This document shows positions 63,983-64,000 of a stretch of 64,000 bases of DNA, one piece after another (positions within the stretch are counted from its first letter, which is position 1; each line of letters begins with the position of its first letter). The notes under the pieces are model-generated. The model worked only from the letters and a program-made list of their open reading frames with translations, was not told the origin of the DNA and searched no databases. The stretch is from Chitinophagaceae bacterium (GTDB lineage: Bacteria > Bacteroidota > Bacteroidia > Chitinophagales > Chitinophagaceae), in the NCBI GenBank assembly GCA_016702745.1, contig JADJDJ010000004.1, positions 372,001 to 436,000 on the forward strand. Reading direction: 5' to 3'. A program made the translations under genes and the position numbers.

Positions 63983-64000
63983 CAGCTCCCCGCACAGATG

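Overview
The window comes from a Bacteroidota chromosome, most likely a Chitinophagaceae-like member. It carries gldD/gldE, a SusC/SusD pair, a giant surface protein with a C-terminal type IX secretion (T9SS) sorting domain, several lipoproteins with SxxC-type lipoboxes, a short AURKAIP1/COX24-type ribosomal-like protein, and almost no Shine-Dalgarno sequences. No tRNA or rRNA gene was seen.

Layout. Positions 1-14067 are ordinary chromosome: lutB, a DUF3109 protein, a TPR membrane protein, gldE-gldD, ssb, mutY, an HU-type protein, a TPR protein, the small basic protein and RNase G. Positions 14117-36900 are an accessory island. It holds ten units, lettered A-J here, each made of a short piece of RHS core ending the polypeptide repeat region (the YPFGLTM...DPLA segment), a variable C-terminal effector domain, and a small candidate immunity gene. 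Units A-H lie head to tail on the minus strand (26.7 to 14.1 kb). Units I and J lie on the plus strand (33.5-36.5 kb). Between the two arms are a tyrosine recombinase, a NarL-type response regulator, a coiled-coil/beta-barrel exported protein, and the N-terminal end of a full rhs gene that is cut off by an IS3-like element. Positions 36908-38628 hold a REP-associated transposase (RAYT) remnant and an AbiEi/AbiEii toxin-antitoxin pair with a double inverted-repeat operator. Positions 39164-63982 are ordinary chromosome again: susD/susC, a zinc protease, radA, comF, a beta-helix lipoprotein, glutathione peroxidase, holB, ricT, tcdA, tatD, a thioredoxin-like protein, the T9SS-sorted giant protein, and a LytS/LytR-type two-component pair.

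The most interesting structure is the island. Eight of the ten units are preceded, at a nearly fixed 114-118 bp from the ATG of the YPFGLTM motif, by a module of two adjacent hairpins followed or preceded by a shared AT-rich stretch. Two further copies without a unit sit at the right edge. A third, beside the RAYT remnant, has the same outline but completely different stem sequences that still pair. This suggests the modules are RAYT/REP-type structured elements, and that the RHS tips form a store of displaced effector-immunity units that can be exchanged into a full rhs gene. Many immunity proteins carry signal peptides, lipoboxes or membrane segments, so the effectors probably act in or through the envelope.

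A caution on the data: at least eight genes are broken by what looks like one missing A in an A run (mutY, rng, the rhs start, IS orfB, unit C, unit J immunity, the thioredoxin gene). Several are housekeeping genes. The pattern points to homopolymer errors in the assembly more than to true gene decay.
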